From positions 1 to 24,916 of the forward strand of contig JAFQCI010000022.1 in the NCBI GenBank assembly GCA_017416505.1: a DNA stretch of 24,916 bases, given 5' to 3'. Source of the DNA: Lachnospiraceae bacterium. Lineage in GTDB: Bacteria; Bacillota_A; Clostridia; Lachnospirales; Lachnospiraceae. The notes beneath the pieces were generated by a model that saw only the letters and a list, made by a program, of their open reading frames with translations, did not search any database and was not told where the DNA came from. Below, in pieces: positions 8,340-14,834 of the stretch. A program made the translations under genes and the position numbers. Each line of letters starts with the position of its first letter. Position 1 is the first letter of the stretch.

Positions 8340-9521
8340 CTAATTCCTTGTTTCCCATACTCCTACGGTCAGAATCGTCATATCGTCTCGAATCCTGCCT
8401 CCCTGACAGTTAATTGCATACTGTAACAGGTAATCTGACATTTCTCTTGGATTAACCGTATGATTTCTCGCAATCACTTCACACAACCTGCTATTTCCAC
8501 TTTCATCCTCAAAACAATCAGTGACCCCATCTGACATCATAACAATCATATCTCCATCCATAAGCGACAACGAATGACTCATTGGACTTATCTCCATCAA
8601 GCTTCCAAGAGGCAACATATCAGATGCTATCTCTCTTACCATGCCTCCTCGTTTGTGAAAACTGCTAGCCGCTCCTGCCTTAATAAACTCTGCTTCTCCA
8701 TCATGCAAATCCAGCATGCACAAATCCAACGTTGTCAGATTACAGCACTGTGACTGCGCTGCTATGGCAGCATTTATCATCGAAAATGCCTTTTCCTTCT
8801 GGAATCCGGCATCCAAAAATTTCTCCATAAATTCAATGACTGACTGACTGTCTCTACAAGCATACTCTCCACTACCCATGCCATCCGCAATCATCAGTAC
8901 CACATTCCCATCGGAACATTCTTCTACAGAATAATTATCACCTGATATCTTCTCATTTTCTTTTACTGCACGAGACATGGCGCTCATCACCATATATCGT
9001 GGCTCATCCTCGAAGAAAAATGCTTCAAAGTTTTTTGTCATCGCGTAAGGCGATTCTACACCAGCTACTAGCCTTCTGTCAAAAAATACAGACAGCAAAC
9101 CCGCAAACTCATCTGCCGAATAGGTATGTCTTCCCATTAATCTAGCCGTAATATTTATCTTACGTTTTCCATGAGCCCCTTCTAAAAACATGATTTCCTT
9201 TACCTGAATCCCATGTTTTCTCAAAAAGCTTACCACAGCCTTTCGTTTATGTTCAACGGGAGTACTAACATGCATAACCGTCTGTGATACCTCGTCTAGT
9301 GCTCCTGATATATCCTTTAAATGCTGCGCAAAAATCTGCTTGCTCTCATGTACTTGTTTTTGATACAACAATTCTTTTCTATCACTACTTGTATACGATT
9401 CCTCCGGTATATTATGATAAAGCCTTGCAAGCTCTCCATACGTTTCTGACAACATATGAAGTTTACGCTTGCTATACTCCGGAAAGAGAAATTCCTGTCT
9501 ATTTTCTAATGTCTTTGCCAT
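8340..9521 (-). CDS. spoIIE: SpoIIE-family PP2C phosphatase without the membrane domain
   Basis: The C-terminal part is the PP2C-type phosphatase that in Bacillus dephosphorylates SpoIIAA and so activates sigma-F in the forespore. Metal-site segments are present: SGDNYS (193-198), MIADGMGSGEYA (210-221), MMSDGVTD (328-335) and RDDMTILTVG (378-387). The first 190 residues resemble the regulatory region II. The protein has only 393 residues, against about 827 in Bacillus; no transmembrane segment is seen. The start is well supported by AAGGGGG 8 nt upstream, and only 139 bp separate it from the divIC stop, so the membrane part is absent rather than missed. Its position upstream of tilS-hpt-ftsH is canonical for spoIIE. 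A paralogous RsbU-like phosphatase is less likely given this context. Confidence 0.88.
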   Translation of the reverse strand: MAKTLENRQEFLFPEYSKRKLHMLSETYGELARLYHNIPEESYTSSDRKELLYQKQVHESKQIFAQHLKDISGALDEVSQTVMHVSTPVEHKRKAVVSFLRKHGIQVKEIMFLEGAHGKRKINITARLMGRHTYSADEFAGLLSVFFDRRLVAGVESPYAMTKNFEAFFFEDEPRYMVMSAMSRAVKENEKISGDNYSVEECSDGNVVLMIADGMGSGEYACRDSQSVIEFMEKFLDAGFQKEKAFSMINAAIAAQSQCCNLTTLDLCMLDLHDGEAEFIKAGAASSFHKRGGMVREIASDMLPLGSLMEISPMSHSLSLMDGDMIVMMSDGVTDCFEDESGNSRLCEVIARNHTVNPREMSDYLLQYAINCQGGRIRDDMTILTVGVWETRN

Positions 9522-9554
9522 CTGCTTAACCCCCTTATCTTTTTCTTGGAGTTA

Positions 9555-9587
9555 AGTATAGAGGGCAGACTCTTCATATTTTGTCAA
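9555..9587 (-). promoter_or_regulatory. Spo0A-type spoIIE promoter with 21-bp spacer
   Basis: On the minus strand TTGACA (9582-9587) and TATACT (9555-9560) are separated by 21 bp instead of 17. This is the spacing known for the Spo0A-dependent SigA promoter of Bacillus spoIIE. The -35 overlaps TTTGTCAAA on the opposite strand, close to the 0A box TTGTCGAA. A second 0A-like TTTGTCAA lies at about 9613-9621. The promoter lies between the divIC terminator and the spoIIE ribosome-binding site. Confidence 0.7.
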
Positions 9588-9619
9588 ATCCTTGTAACAG
9601 AATATGTTTTTTTATTGAC

Positions 9620-9660
9620 AAAAACTGCATCTCTATTTGCCTTTTACAATAGAGATGCAG
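9620..9660 (-). terminator. Terminator directly after divIC
   Basis: A perfect 13-bp stem (9625-9637 with 9648-9660), a 10-nt loop and a T5 run on the minus strand. It begins at the base after the divIC stop codon and separates the yab operon from spoIIE. Confidence 0.92.
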
Positions 9661-9993
9661 CTAATCATTTTCCTGAAAGATAATTTCATTTTCATATACC
9701 AGGCCAAGCTTATCTTTGGCAACCTCTTCCGCATATTTTTTGGTTTTGGTATAGGTTTCGAACTCTTTAAGCTCCTCTGTCCTTGCCTCTTCCTCTGCAA
9801 TCTGCTCCAAAAGCTCCTTCTCTCTTGCAGCATACTTTTCCTGTTTCTGTCTTAGGGAAAGACTGTTCACGCCAACTACTACGATAATCATTACGATTGC
9901 ACTAATCGTCATTACCATTCCAAGCCCGTTTTCATTTTTTCTGCGCCGAAATGCAGGCTTCACCTTTTTTTGTTTTACATGGTTTCGCGGCAT
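9661..9993 (-). CDS. divIC: DivIC/FtsB-like septum formation initiator
   Basis: A small bitopic division protein of 110 residues: a basic N-terminal stretch (KQKKVKPAFRRRK), one transmembrane segment (about residues 22-41, MVMTISAIVMIIVVVGVNSL) and an extracytoplasmic coiled coil (RQKQEKYAAREKELLEQI). In Bacillus DivIC forms a complex with FtsL and DivIB. I place the start at the ATG at 9991-9993, which has GGGGGAG close upstream; the frame extends to a GTG at 10011 with no better site. The coding region overlaps the end of yabQ by 62 bp, which is unusually long. The position after yabPQ is the normal location of divIC. Confidence 0.9.
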   Translation of the reverse strand: MPRNHVKQKKVKPAFRRRKNENGLGMVMTISAIVMIIVVVGVNSLSLRQKQEKYAAREKELLEQIAEEEARTEELKEFETYTKTKKYAEEVAKDKLGLVYENEIIFQEND

Positions 9994-10411
9994 GTTTCTC
10001 CCCCTCTCCACGTTTCGCTCTCATCAAATCTCTCATTTTTATTGTAAAATGATTTCTAATACGAGTCAACCTTATTTTCACAAACCGATATGGAGCAAGC
10101 AATAGCATAATGATACGATACAAGCTCTTTACATAGATTCTACCTATGGTTCTGCTATAAAAAAACATGCCTATTGCAGCACCCAGCACTGCAAAAAAGC
10201 GCACCACTCCATAATTCCCGTAATAAAGCAAATAGAAGCTTGCAAAAAAACAAAATGTCCAGTAAAGAATATCTTCCACATCCACCAGCAAACGCCCATG
10301 CCTCCATAAACGACGAAACAGGCGAATTTGGTCATATACAAACGCAAAGAAAATACCAGTCAGCATAGAGCATAACAGAAAATACCATTCGCGGATAATC
10401 GTTTCACTCAT
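9932..10411 (-). CDS. yabQ: Spore cortex biosynthesis protein YabQ
   Basis: A membrane protein needed for spore cortex formation in Bacillus, normally made under sigma-E in the mother cell. The 159-residue sequence has hydrophobic segments at about 9-26, 48-66 and 69-85, an amphipathic segment near LYRIIMLLLAPYRFV, and a basic hydrophilic tail. Assignment relies on this topology, length and its place between yabP and divIC. The start lies 3 bp after the yabP stop, and the tail overlaps divIC by 62 bp. The biochemical activity of YabQ is unknown. Confidence 0.87.
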   Translation of the reverse strand: MSETIIREWYFLLCSMLTGIFFAFVYDQIRLFRRLWRHGRLLVDVEDILYWTFCFFASFYLLYYGNYGVVRFFAVLGAAIGMFFYSRTIGRIYVKSLYRIIMLLLAPYRFVKIRLTRIRNHFTIKMRDLMRAKRGEGEKHAAKPCKTKKGEACISAQKK

Positions 10412-10414
10412 AGA

Positions 10415-10711
10415 CTATCCAAAGAGCCTGGTAAGAAGCCCTTCTCCTTTCTTCGCAAATGATGTTTTCTCCGTATATACAAAGGAGTCTACTCTGCCAT
10501 CCACATCTACCTCACCTTTTTCAAGGCTAAGCTTGCTAACATGCAAATCAGCTCCCCGTATCATAAGCATTCCATCCACAGTTTCCAGAACTACTGCATT
10601 TTCATCAAAAGAAAGGGCATCAACCACTCCTTGAAGTCTGCAGCTTTTACGCCCTTCCAATACCATCCTGTGCCTGCCGGGAGCACTTCCCCTTCCCGTA
10701 ATATCCTCCAT
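10415..10711 (-). CDS. yabP: Sporulation protein YabP
   Basis: A 98-residue soluble protein of the YabP/YqfC sporulation family, with short beta-strand-like motifs such as HRMVLEGRKSCRLQGVVDALSFDENAVVLET and LMIRGADLHVSKLSLEKGEVDVDG, which are typical of the family. It has a role in mother-cell spore development; the mechanism is unknown. The start ATG follows GGAGTG by 8 nt. It is immediately upstream of yabQ (3 bp) and probably co-transcribed with rqcP, yabQ and divIC. Confidence 0.9.
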   Translation of the reverse strand: MEDITGRGSAPGRHRMVLEGRKSCRLQGVVDALSFDENAVVLETVDGMLMIRGADLHVSKLSLEKGEVDVDGRVDSFVYTEKTSFAKKGEGLLTRLFG

Positions 10712-10767
10712 ATCTTCACACTCCGAAGACTCCGTTTGTAAAGTATATGTTCGCCAGAAAAATATTA

Positions 10768-11007
10768 TTACAGATACTTAAACAGTTCCTTTGCTTCATC
10801 CTTTTTCACAGTTTCCTGCACATCCAGTATCTCTACTTTAACATCTTTGTTACCAAACTGAATCGTCAGCACATCTCCTACCTTTACATTGGTCGATGCT
10901 TTTGCCGGTTTATCATTAATCAATACTCTTCCTGCATCACAAGCTTCATTTGCCACGGTTCTTCTCTTAATCAGACGTGACACCTTTAAAAATTTATCTA
11001 ATCTCAT
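10768..11007 (-). CDS. rqcP: S4-domain RNA-binding protein RqcP (YabO)
   Basis: A 79-residue S4-domain protein: MRLDKFLKVSRLIKRRTVANE is the RNA-binding helix pair, and VLINDKPAKASTNVKVGDVLTI completes the fold. The family (RqcP, formerly YabO, Hsp15-like) works with RqcH in alanine tailing of stalled nascent chains on 50S subunits. I chose the ATG at 11005-11007 because AAAGGG is 5-6 nt upstream and the family starts here; the frame extends further up to 11055 without support. It lies between hup and yabP, as in Bacillus. Translation stops 57 bp before yabP. Confidence 0.88.
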   Translation of the reverse strand: MRLDKFLKVSRLIKRRTVANEACDAGRVLINDKPAKASTNVKVGDVLTIQFGNKDVKVEILDVQETVKKDEAKELFKYL

Positions 11008-11045
11008 ACAATCCCTTTCGTAATTATTCAGTACTTTCATTATAC

Positions 11046-11080
11046 GAAAAAACAACTGATACGTTTCTGTATCAGTTGTC
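11046..11080 (-). terminator. Terminator after hup
   Basis: A perfect 11-bp stem ACAACTGATAC/GTATCAGTTGT (11052-11062 with 11069-11079), a 6-nt loop and a T6 run on the minus strand (11051-11046). A TATAAT on the minus strand at 11038-11043 just after it could be the -10 of the rqcP-yabPQ-divIC transcript, although no good -35 is seen. Confidence 0.88.
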
Positions 11081-11104
11081 TTAAAGCTTATCTATTAACA
11101 AAAA

Positions 11105-11380
11105 TTATCTGTTAACTTCGTCCTTTAAAGCCTTACCAGCCTTGAACTTTGGAGCCTTTGCTGCTGCGATCTGCATTGTCTCACCAGTCTGAGGATTTCT
11201 TCCTTCTCTTGCTGCTCTCTCAGCTACTTCAAATGTACCAAATCCAACTAACTGAATCTTTCCACCGTTTCTTAATTCCTTAGCTACAACTTCTGTAAAT
11301 GCTGTTAATGCCTTCTCAACATCCTTCTTAGTCATATCTGCCTGTTCAGCCATAGCTGCTACTAATTCTGTTTTGTTCAT
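11105..11380 (-). CDS. hup: HU-family DNA-binding protein
   Basis: A 91-residue histone-like protein that bends and compacts DNA as a dimer. The whole family pattern is visible: helices 1-45 (MNKTELVAAMAEQADMTKK), LVGFGTFEVAERAAREGRNP with the proline-containing arm, and KFKAGKALKDEVN at the end. Length is typical. The start ATG has AGGAGGAG upstream. The gene has its own strong promoter at 11514-11542 and a terminator at 11046-11080, consistent with abundant monocistronic expression. Confidence 0.97.
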   Translation of the reverse strand: MNKTELVAAMAEQADMTKKDVEKALTAFTEVVAKELRNGGKIQLVGFGTFEVAERAAREGRNPQTGETMQIAAAKAPKFKAGKALKDEVNR

Positions 11381-11513
11381 CGTGAACTCCTCCTCTTATT
11401 CGTCGTTTGTTATTAGAACAATCTCATGCACCACGCATATAAGCCCAAACACTAGTCCGAACTTGATATTGCCCCAAATCACGGCATTTCACACGTTCTA
11501 ATGCATATATCTA

Positions 11514-11542
11514 TTTATAGGCGAATTACCTTTCTTTGTCAA
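11514..11542 (-). promoter_or_regulatory. Strong SigA promoter of hup
   Basis: On the minus strand TTGACA (11537-11542), a 17-bp spacer and TATAAA (11514-11519). This leaves a leader of about 125 nt before the hup ribosome-binding site. Confidence 0.85.
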
Positions 11543-11583
11543 GAAAAAATGCTTTTTTTTTTGGGATTTCCCTTGATTTTTTT

Positions 11584-12336
11584 CTATTTTTCCTCTGTTT
11601 GGGCAATTATCGCTTCGATATCATCATACAATAACTGCTCTGGTTGCAAGTCTGCGCGGTAGGATAATTGGCAGATAAAACGAAGCATTATCGTTACCAT
11701 TTCCGATAACTCCTGTTTTCTCTTTTCACTTTCCTGATTGCTATCCCCCAAAAGCTGTTGCACCTTCTGACTCGTTTCCACGAGCAATTTACCAAGTTGA
11801 TTATAATCCGGAACTCGACTTTCACCCGTCTCCACATCATAATACTGAGACAGTTTGTCCATTTTCTTTGCTACTTTTACTCCACGAGTTAAGGAAGGAA
11901 GCTCTGCCGGAATCTCACGAAGCGGTGATGTTATCCAACTTTTTCCTTCTTTTTCCTGCCGCTTAATCTCTTCCCAATTTTGCAAAAGAGCCTTTTCTCC
12001 TTCTATATCCTTGTCTGCAAAAACATGAGGATGTCTGCGTATCATTTTCTCGCTAATTCCACTTATAACGTCCTCTATCGTAAAAAGCCCTTCTTCTCCA
12101 GCTATTACACTATGCATAACAGCCTGCAACAAAATATCACCAAGCTCCTCCTGCATATTCTCTGCATTTCCTGTTTGATTATAAATGCGAATAGCTCCTA
12201 ACAACTCTGCCGCTTCCTCCATCATACAAGAACGAAGACTTTCGTGTGTCTGTTCTCTATCCCATGGACAACCATTCTCACTACGAAGCTCCTCTATGAT
12301 CTTTACAAACTCTTCAAATGTATACTTTTTATTCAT
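11584..12336 (-). CDS. mazG: MazG nucleoside triphosphate pyrophosphohydrolase
   Basis: Hydrolyses (d)NTPs to NMP and pyrophosphate, clearing non-canonical nucleotides. The 250-residue protein has the MazG pattern CPWDREQTHESL (23-34), metal-binding EEAAELL (about 40-46) and EELGDILLQ (about 64-72), and a second, weaker MazG-like half (LGKLLVETSQKVQQL...ELSEMVTIMLRFI). The N-terminal methyltransferase-like domain found fused in Bacillus YabN is absent, so this is the stand-alone E. coli-like form. GGAAGG lies about 10 nt before the ATG. Position next to hup is conserved in Firmicutes. The 158 bp upstream show no clear promoter. Confidence 0.95.
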   Translation of the reverse strand: MNKKYTFEEFVKIIEELRSENGCPWDREQTHESLRSCMMEEAAELLGAIRIYNQTGNAENMQEELGDILLQAVMHSVIAGEEGLFTIEDVISGISEKMIRRHPHVFADKDIEGEKALLQNWEEIKRQEKEGKSWITSPLREIPAELPSLTRGVKVAKKMDKLSQYYDVETGESRVPDYNQLGKLLVETSQKVQQLLGDSNQESEKRKQELSEMVTIMLRFICQLSYRADLQPEQLLYDDIEAIIAQTEEK

Positions 12337-12494
12337 TTAATCTTGCCTTCCATATATGGATTTTTGCTTATTGTTTCATTTTCTTACGGTATCAGCAGTA
12401 AATACTTCGCACTACCTGAACAGTTACGGATTTTGCTTAATTATGCTACCTTTTCTAACAGAATCCCTAGTAAATGTGTATTCCTGCCGAATAG

Positions 12495-13928
12495 TTAATC
12501 CAGCTTCATAAGCTCTGCAAAAGAATAATTTACATCACTGTCCCCGTCATCAATTTGTACGGTATAGCTTCTTGTCTGATATCCCGTCTTACGAAGGGTA
12601 ATGACAAAATTACCAATTTCTTTATTCATACTGACTGGCGCAATACCGATATAATTGCCATCGACATATACTTCTGCACCTGTTGGTGAATCAATATGCA
12701 CCTTGTATTTACCGTTAGATGTTGAGGTTGTTTTATTCTTGGATTCTGTTTGTGACGTTTCCTTTTGAGAATCAGAAGTGTCTTTCTCGGAAGTTTGTTT
12801 ATCTGTTCCTTCTTTATCCGAATCCGAATTTGTTGTTTTCTTATTCGAAGACTTTTCCTCTGAATCTTCATCCGAACTATCTGCATTTGCGTTCTTTTCC
12901 AGTTCGATTCCAATATTAGCGGATGGCTCTCTTACCTTGATGTACTGTGAAAGCGTATCATACCCATCCGCTTTTACCGTCATCTGGTGTACACCATATT
13001 CCAGCTCAACCGGTAACGAAGTGTTTACCTCTTTGCCATCTATCTTTACTGTTGCATCTACCGGTTCCAAAGTAAAAATAATACTTCCCTTTTGCACCTC
13101 TGTTATCTCGACATCTCCCAAATCCCATGCCATTTCCTCATTTCTAGCAAAAGTTATCTCCTGTATCGCACTACTTCCATTATTACTTACCTTAACCGTT
13201 GCCTTCCCCTCTGGCACGACGATTAGCATATCCTCAGAAATCTTCCTAATAATCTTTTGACCTATTTCAATCCAGCCATCCACAAAATAAGTATCATTCT
13301 GCAATCTCAGATAACCATGCCCCTGTTCAATGTTAATACTGTAAATTTGGTTATTGTATCCCCATACAGACAGTACATCTACCTGATTAATATCCATCAG
13401 TTCTACCATATTATCCTCTGATAAGATAACCAAATGATTGCTCAGATTGTAAACCGTTTCTCCAACTGACAAAGTCCCCCGCTTACTATCAAGTGCATAA
13501 TTATCCAGCTCATCAAAATGTAATGCCTGCCCATCTACCTTCATGGACGCCAAAAGCTTTTTGGGCTTATAAAACTTGGCTGACACAATACAGCCTGGTT
13601 CAACCTGTTGTAAAGACATAGCTTCATCATACTTATCATAAATCTCCGTTGCACCATCATATTGCAAAGTATAACGCTTTCCTGTTGCAAGATTTTGAAA
13701 CTGAATGGTTGATTCTTCTGTATTTTTATTCACCACAATTGCTGTATCTTCCGAATCATACATTCCTGGCGTTACCGTTACTACACCAGTATGTACCGCT
13801 TCAGCATTTTCCTGTATTCCACCAGGATCCAAAAAACTACAGCCCCCCAATATACAAACCATTGTCCCTACCAGCAAACTTCCTTGTATTACTTCTTTTA
13901 TCTTTTTCCTAAGTATTTTGACTTTCAA
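12495..13928 (-). CDS. PEGA-domain lipoprotein
   Basis: A surface lipoprotein of 477 residues from a TTG start. The frame also reaches an ATG at 13973, but the TTG at 13926-13928 is preceded by GAGGAGGAG at 5 nt and gives a normal signal peptide: basic MKVKILRKKIKEV, a hydrophobic core, then lipobox ILGGC. Two PEGA domains are visible: one around VDATVKIDGKEV...VHQMTVKADGYDTLSQYI, the other near the end around TGAEVYVDGNYIG...FVITLRKTGYQTRSYTV. A Ser/Asp/Glu/Lys/Thr-rich linker of about 60 residues separates them. PEGA domains are usually found on envelope proteins; the function is unknown. It sits where the cotS-mazG interval had been before the insertion element entered. Confidence 0.88.
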   Translation of the reverse strand: MKVKILRKKIKEVIQGSLLVGTMVCILGGCSFLDPGGIQENAEAVHTGVVTVTPGMYDSEDTAIVVNKNTEESTIQFQNLATGKRYTLQYDGATEIYDKYDEAMSLQQVEPGCIVSAKFYKPKKLLASMKVDGQALHFDELDNYALDSKRGTLSVGETVYNLSNHLVILSEDNMVELMDINQVDVLSVWGYNNQIYSINIEQGHGYLRLQNDTYFVDGWIEIGQKIIRKISEDMLIVVPEGKATVKVSNNGSSAIQEITFARNEEMAWDLGDVEITEVQKGSIIFTLEPVDATVKIDGKEVNTSLPVELEYGVHQMTVKADGYDTLSQYIKVREPSANIGIELEKNANADSSDEDSEEKSSNKKTTNSDSDKEGTDKQTSEKDTSDSQKETSQTESKNKTTSTSNGKYKVHIDSPTGAEVYVDGNYIGIAPVSMNKEIGNFVITLRKTGYQTRSYTVQIDDGDSDVNYSFAELMKLD

Positions 13929-13962
13929 AACTCTCCTCCTCATACACATTGTCGCACAATTT

Positions 13963-13991
13963 ATTATAGCCATATTTTATGTAAAGTGCAA
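13963..13991 (-). promoter_or_regulatory. SigA promoter of the PEGA lipoprotein gene
   Basis: On the minus strand TTGCAC (13986-13991), a 17-bp spacer and TATAAT (13963-13968), about 35 bp before the TTG start. It is only 26 bp from the target duplication of the insertion element. Confidence 0.8.
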
Positions 13992-14016
13992 TGCGGTTTT
14001 ACCTATTATCATTTAA

Positions 14017-14021
14017 TAAAT
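14017..14021. repeat. Left target-site duplication (TAAAT)
   Basis: TAAAT abuts the left end of the element and recurs at 16718-16722. The sequence is AT-rich, so chance is possible, but joining the flanks through one copy restores a sensible end of the cotS-family gene. Confidence 0.65.
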
Positions 14022-14050
14022 TCTTAACTTCCAGAAATTTTACCACTCAA
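14022..14050 (+). repeat. Left inverted repeat of the passenger-carrying element
   Basis: TCTTAACTTCC and CACTCAA, separated by 11 bp, mirror GGAAGTTAAGA and TTGAGTG at 16688-16717, separated by 12 bp. It lies 9 bp outside the P-loop gene stop codon. Confidence 0.75.
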
Positions 14051-14058
14051 ACAGTCTA

Positions 14059-14601
14059 TCACTCACTTAGCCCATATTCCTTAATTAATCTTTTTACGGC
14101 TGTTTTAGGTGAGTCATTATTTATCTCAAATCTGTTTTTTATTCCTATTTTAGAATAAACATTTCCATACCATTCAAGATCCGCCTTAATATCAGACATG
14201 TAATAATCTCGACGTTGATTTTTGTAGTCATTATCCTTATATATTGTGTCATCTATATCGCTAAAAACCAGCCTATCAAATATATTAGCGGGGGTATCTA
14301 CAAGTTCAATTGAAAGTATGTCATCTTCAGTTATGCGCTTGCCAAAATTATCTGTATAAGATATTGGCGAAATTACAAAAACCATGTTTTCTTCCTTTGA
14401 TATTATCTTTTTAATTATTCGACCTCTTTTTTGGTCTCTCCAGCGAAGATTTTCTGTATGTACAAACTCTTCAAGAGTCATCTGAAATTCTTTCTTTACT
14501 TCCTCGTCCAGATCATAGAAACTATACCCCAGCTCTTTTGCAAGTATTGTTCCAATTGTAGTTTTGCCAACATTACTTATTCCGAAAAGAAGTATCTTCA
14601 T
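14059..14601 (-). CDS. Shikimate-kinase-like P-loop protein, passenger gene
   Basis: A 180-residue protein with Walker A GISNVGKTT (7-15) near the N-terminus and a shikimate-kinase-like layout: the P-loop is followed by YDLDEEVKKEF (DxD-like position) and LRWRDQKRG, where shikimate kinases have the substrate-binding FR. The Gly-Gly-Gly motif of true shikimate kinases is missing (VISPISYTDN is found there), so aroK function is doubtful. The start ATG overlaps the stop of the coiled-coil gene (ATGA), which itself overlaps the transposase stop, so all three are coupled. The gene lies inside the inverted repeats and probably moves with the element. Whether it regulates transposition, or acts as a toxin or nucleotide kinase, is unknown. 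Confidence 0.7.
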   Translation of the reverse strand: MKILLFGISNVGKTTIGTILAKELGYSFYDLDEEVKKEFQMTLEEFVHTENLRWRDQKRGRIIKKIISKEENMVFVISPISYTDNFGKRITEDDILSIELVDTPANIFDRLVFSDIDDTIYKDNDYKNQRRDYYMSDIKADLEWYGNVYSKIGIKNRFEINNDSPKTAVKRLIKEYGLSE

Positions 14602-14834
14602 TCAACCACTTCCCCTCTGACAAAAGCTAAGATTTCTTCATAGCTTTTGTCACTATTTATAACCGCATTCATTAATTCTTCCTTGCGCAGTTCATTACGC
14701 ATTTTTATAAGCTCTGCAAGAGCATCCTTTTCTGCTTCATATCTGGCTTTGGCCTTTTCCAATGCCTCTTTCTGCTGTTCGATTTTTGCATCAAGTTTAT
14801 CTGCGCTCACTCTGGTTTTATACTTTTTTGCCAC
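14598..14834 (-). CDS. Small coiled-coil protein encoded with the transposase
   Basis: A 78-residue charged protein starting with GTG and a conserved-looking MAKKYKTRVSADKLDAKIEQ, followed by a long heptad-rich helix (KEALEKAKARYEAEKDALAEL). No enzyme motif is seen. GGGAGG at the very end of the transposase gene serves as its ribosome-binding site; the start overlaps the transposase TAG stop by 1 base. The stop overlaps the start of the P-loop gene. Its position points to a role with the transposase or with the P-loop protein, for example as a dimerisation or DNA-end accessory factor; that is inference. Confidence 0.75.
   Translation of the reverse strand: MAKKYKTRVSADKLDAKIEQQKEALEKAKARYEAEKDALAELIKMRNELRKEELMNAVINSDKSYEEILAFVRGEVVE

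Noticed and set aside
11543..11583. mazG terminator formed by the small GGGAAATCCC hairpin and A/T runs
   Set aside because: On the minus strand the short stem is followed by A, not T, so it does not fit an intrinsic terminator for mazG.
12337..12494. Possible regulatory RNA or promoter between mazG and the lipoprotein gene
   Set aside because: Only a short CCATATATGG palindrome and weak -10-like strings are present; nothing firm.
12778..13260. A 160-codon plus-strand frame
   Set aside because: It is antisense to the PEGA lipoprotein and Ser-rich only because it mirrors the lipoprotein linker and domains; no start signal.
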